Shown piece after piece: positions 14,167 through 16,630 of a stretch of 16,630 nt of DNA (position 1 is the first letter of the stretch; each line of letters starts with the position of its first letter). The stretch comes from Alphaproteobacteria bacterium (lineage in GTDB: Bacteria > Pseudomonadota > Alphaproteobacteria > JAEULC01). Made by a program: the position numbers and the translations under genes. Location of the stretch: NCBI GenBank assembly GCA_020851015.1, contig JADZDN010000255.1, forward strand, positions 1 through 16,630. The letters are read 5' to 3'. Under the pieces are notes generated by a model that worked only from the letters and a program-made list of their open reading frames with translations, was not told the DNA's origin and searched no databases.

Positions 14167-16314
14167 TCACTGCGTGGCCGATGCGGCCCGCGCGGCGGGT
14201 AGCGGCGGCGTCGGCTGGCCGAGGCGCAGCCGGTAGACGAAGGCGCTCTCGAGCACGCGCTGCACGTAATTGCGCGTCTCGTCGAACGGGATCGATTCGA
14301 CCCAGTCGACCAGGGAATCCTCGTCGCCCCGCGGATCGCCGTTCTCGCGCGTCCAGCGCTTGGCGCGGCTGGGGCCGGCGTTGTAGGCAGCCAGCGCCCC
14401 CGGCACGCCGCCCATGTCGTCGATCATCGACTTCAGGTAGGCGCGGCCCAGCGTCACGTTATAGGCCGGATCCTCGGTCAGCGTGTGCGGCTGGTAGCCG
14501 ACCTTGAGTTCCTTGGCCACCAGCCTTGCCGTGTCGGGCATGAGCTGCATCAGCCCGCGCGCCCCTGCGGAACTGACGGCTTGGCGGTCGAACCCGCTTT
14601 CCTGGCGGATCAGCGCATGGACCAGCGCCGGGTCCAGCCCGTCATCCGGCTGCTTGAATTTCAGGAGCGGGTAGCCGAGCGTGGTCAGCGGCACGGCCTC
14701 GCGCTCCGCGCGGCGCGACACGCGGACGGCCTGGTCCAGCATGTCCATCGCGGTTGCAAGGCGCGCTACCAGCGCAAAGTCCGACGGGGTGCCGGCATTC
14801 TGCGCCAGGTGCCGGAACATCAGCTTGACCCGCTCGCGCTCGTCGATCTCGGCCATCATGCGCGTCAGCCGCGCCAGCTCCCCGCGCTCGAAGCGGGAAA
14901 TCTGCTCGGCGGTAGGTGCGGGCTCGGGTGCGAAGAAGTTGGCCGGATCCTCGCCCAGCCGCCGGGCGCTGAGCTGGCCGTAGAACGTGGTCACGTGCTT
15001 GGCCCCACGGCGATACCAGTCCTGCGCCGCGACCGGATCCTGGGCGGCATCGGCCGCGCGGCCCGACCAGTAGGCCGCGCGCGCCAGGCTGACGGGGTAT
15101 TTCACGGCGCCATAAAGAGTCTGGAAGTGCTGGCGCGCCTCGACCGCGTCGTTGAGCGAGCGCAGCGCGATCCACCCGGCCAGGAACTCGGCCTCGGCCA
15201 GGCTGGGGCCCCCGTCCTGGCGGTGGTCCTTGGCGATGCGATAGGCCAGCGACACGTCGCCCGCCCCCAGCGTGCGGCGGATCACGTAGGACAGTTCGGT
15301 CCACCATTCGCCCGGCCGCCGCAGGTCGTGCGGCAGGTTCACCAGCAGCTCTCGCGCACCTTCATAGTCGCTCTGGCGGCGGCGATAGCGCAGCCGCTCG
15401 AACACCAGCCCAGGGTCGGTGCGCAGGGCTTCCGGCACCTTGGCGACGATCGTGTCGACGCCGCCTTCGCGGCGCATCAGGCGGATGCGCGCCTCGGCCA
15501 GGTGCCGGTAGGGCTCCTCGACGCGCGTCATCATGCGCCGCGCCGCCGGGACCTGGTCGTCCCACAGCAAGCGATCGAGGCGCGCGATATCGTCCTTGTC
15601 GGTCAGAATGCCGCGATAGCGGTCGAGGAAGGCGCGCTCCTCCGCCGCATCGAAATTCGCGTTGATCCAGGCCTGGCGCACCAGCGCGTTGGCCGCGTCG
15701 ACGCGGCCGACGCTTACCATCGCCTGCGCGAGGGCCAGGTTGCCCTTGGTGCCGATCGGCGGAAAACGCTTGAACCACTCCAGCACCAGCTCGGCGGGCT
15801 GGCCCTGCGACTGGTCCTCAGCCCGGAGGCGCAGGCCGTTCTGGTAGGGCCAGTCGGGATTCTGGGCGATGAAATCGACCACGGTCGCGTAGTCGCCGCT
15901 GCTGGCGAGCTCGAGCGCGCGCAGCAGCTTGGCGGGAAGCTGCTCCTTGGCGCGCCCTGCCAGCTTCTGCACGTCGGCCCACTTGCCGTCCCTGGCCTTG
16001 GCGAAGGCTTCCTTGTAGAGCGCGCGGTCGGCGTCGGTGAGCAGCGGCTTCAGCGACGCGGGCAGGACGATTCCGGGCGTCTTGCGAAGATCGGGCTTCT
16101 TCGCGTTGGGCTTCTTGCCCGTCGCCGCCTGCGGCTTGGCGGTGCCGGTCTTCTTGCCAGCCTGTGCCTTCTTGCCGGCCTTGGCGGCACTGTCCGATCC
16201 CTTGAGCACGACCGGCGGATTTTCGGCGGCAAGTCCCGGCGGCACCGCCAGATGCACGGCGATCCAGGCGCCGGCGGCAACCAGCAGGGTCGAAGTCAGG
16301 GGCGGTCGCGCCAT
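14167..16314 (-). CDS. slt: Soluble lytic murein transglycosylase (Slt70-like, GH23)
   Basis: A 715-residue periplasmic enzyme that cuts the MurNAc-GlcNAc bond of peptidoglycan, forming 1,6-anhydro ends. It has a signal peptide (about 1-30, cut near LAA|EN) and an unusual Lys/Ala/Gly-rich stretch (about 40-78). The alpha-helical superhelical U/L region (about 85-550) is typical of Slt70. The C-terminal SLT domain has catalytic Glu572 (RQESGF), GLMQLMP (587-593) and AYNAGP (643-648). It is longer than E. coli Slt70, mainly because of the basic stretch. The frame is open upstream, but ATG 16314 begins the signal peptide and has GGAAGGA 3 bases before it. It is the first gene of a packed four-gene set and diverges from dapA. 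Confidence 0.95.
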   Translation of the reverse strand: MARPPLTSTLLVAAGAWIAVHLAVPPGLAAENPPVVLKGSDSAAKAGKKAQAGKKTGTAKPQAATGKKPNAKKPDLRKTPGIVLPASLKPLLTDADRALYKEAFAKARDGKWADVQKLAGRAKEQLPAKLLRALELASSGDYATVVDFIAQNPDWPYQNGLRLRAEDQSQGQPAELVLEWFKRFPPIGTKGNLALAQAMVSVGRVDAANALVRQAWINANFDAAEERAFLDRYRGILTDKDDIARLDRLLWDDQVPAARRMMTRVEEPYRHLAEARIRLMRREGGVDTIVAKVPEALRTDPGLVFERLRYRRRQSDYEGARELLVNLPHDLRRPGEWWTELSYVIRRTLGAGDVSLAYRIAKDHRQDGGPSLAEAEFLAGWIALRSLNDAVEARQHFQTLYGAVKYPVSLARAAYWSGRAADAAQDPVAAQDWYRRGAKHVTTFYGQLSARRLGEDPANFFAPEPAPTAEQISRFERGELARLTRMMAEIDERERVKLMFRHLAQNAGTPSDFALVARLATAMDMLDQAVRVSRRAEREAVPLTTLGYPLLKFKQPDDGLDPALVHALIRQESGFDRQAVSSAGARGLMQLMPDTARLVAKELKVGYQPHTLTEDPAYNVTLGRAYLKSMIDDMGGVPGALAAYNAGPSRAKRWTRENGDPRGDEDSLVDWVESIPFDETRNYVQRVLESAFVYRLRLGQPTPPLPAARAASATQ

Positions 16315-16335
16315 CGGTCCTTCCGCGCGGCCACA

Positions 16336-16350
16336 CCGGCCGCATGCCGG
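16336..16350. promoter_or_regulatory. Inverted repeat at the expected slt transcription start
   Basis: CCGGC (16336-16340) and GCCGG (16346-16350) flank CGCAT, just downstream of the slt -10 box. Its position over the expected start point (around 16345) would suit a repressor site or a 5'-end hairpin. Confidence 0.25.
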
Positions 16351-16351
16351 C

Positions 16352-16380
16352 CTTATAGCAATCGGTCCCGGCGGCCACAA
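16352..16380 (-). promoter_or_regulatory. Probable sigma70-type promoter of the slt operon
   Basis: On the minus strand, TTGTGG (16380-16375) and TATAAG (16357-16352) are separated by exactly 17 bases. This would start transcription near 16345, about 30 bases before the slt start codon. A DnaA-box-like TTATCCACC (16382-16390, + strand) touches the -35 element. Confidence 0.5.
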
Positions 16381-16507
16381 CTTATCCACCGAATGCGTAT
16401 GCAAATCCATAACGCGTCGCCTGGTTGCTTGCCGCGCCTTGCGCGCGCGGATATCGTGCCTGACGGGGTCCGGGCGCCGCGAACCGGGCCGGGTAGGGAG
16501 GATTTCC

Positions 16508-16630
16508 ATGTTCAAAGGCTCGTTCGTCGCCCTGATCACGCCGTTCCGCGACGGCAAGGTCGACGAAAAGGCGTTCCAGTCCTTCGTGGACTGGCAGATC
16601 AACCAGGGCACCCATGGCCTGGTCCCGGTC
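16508..16630 (+). CDS. dapA: 4-hydroxy-tetrahydrodipicolinate synthase, N-terminus (partial)
   Basis: The first 41 residues of DapA, which condenses pyruvate with aspartate semialdehyde in the lysine/diaminopimelate pathway. [13 protein letters not shown], then [25 protein letters not shown] is the typical start of the DapA TIM barrel; the TTGE motif and the catalytic Lys lie beyond the window. AGGGAGGA (16495-16502) sits 5 bases before ATG 16508 and fixes the start. The gene is divergent from slt, across a 193-base gap that must carry both promoters. A clear dapA promoter was not found; TTGCCG...TATCGT at 17-base spacing around 16433-16461 is only a weak candidate. Confidence 0.93.
   Translation, partial: MFKGSFVALITPFRDGKVDEKAFQSFVDWQINQGTHGLVPV

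Noticed and set aside
16382..16390. Replication origin signal (DnaA box)
   Set aside because: There is only one imperfect box, no AT-rich unwinding region and no dnaA/parAB/gid neighbours.

Overview
The window reads as ordinary chromosome from a GC-rich (roughly two-thirds G+C) alphaproteobacterium, probably a Rhodospirillales relative. The evidence is gene content (an M23 peptidase next to a bactofilin, slt divergent from dapA, a PAS hybrid kinase with LuxR-type and single-domain response regulators) and codon use. No tRNA, rRNA, CRISPR array, transposase or phage gene is visible. One intergenic repeat of the dispersed hairpin kind lies near the left edge.

Left part (1-4519, + strand): the tail of an unrecognised gene, a hairpin repeat (189-281), an AraC-family regulator, and a probable two-gene unit of a type II haloacid-dehalogenase-like hydrolase and an FAD amine/D-amino-acid dehydrogenase resembling D-arginine dehydrogenase. 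A TTC38-like TPR protein follows.

Middle (4520-6972, + strand): a long leader (4520-4915) contains an AT-rich stretch and then about 160 bases that fold on paper into a multi-armed RNA. It precedes a membrane-anchored coiled-coil M23 endopeptidase and a bactofilin. These two probably act together on local peptidoglycan remodelling and cell shape.

Signalling block (7008-11534): on the minus strand, a small exported SUOX-fold protein with no cysteine in its mature part lies 5 bases upstream of a membrane hybrid histidine kinase (periplasmic domain, two PAS, HisKA, HATPase, REC). Divergent from them is a single-domain response regulator. A convergent NarL/LuxR-type response regulator follows. 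This looks like a periplasmic-input signalling module.

Right part (11582-16314, minus strand): a tightly packed set of slt (soluble lytic transglycosylase), an L-2-haloacid dehalogenase with the expected catalytic residues, an alpha/beta hydrolase and a PLP-dependent threonine/serine dehydratase. Gaps are 8 bases or less, or the genes overlap, which suggests one transcript from a recognisable promoter at 16352-16380. The start of dapA diverges at the right edge.

Nothing here proves a new defence or mobile system. The items most worth checking are the structured leader RNA, the SUOX-like/kinase pair, and the altered active site of the D-arginine-dehydrogenase-like enzyme.
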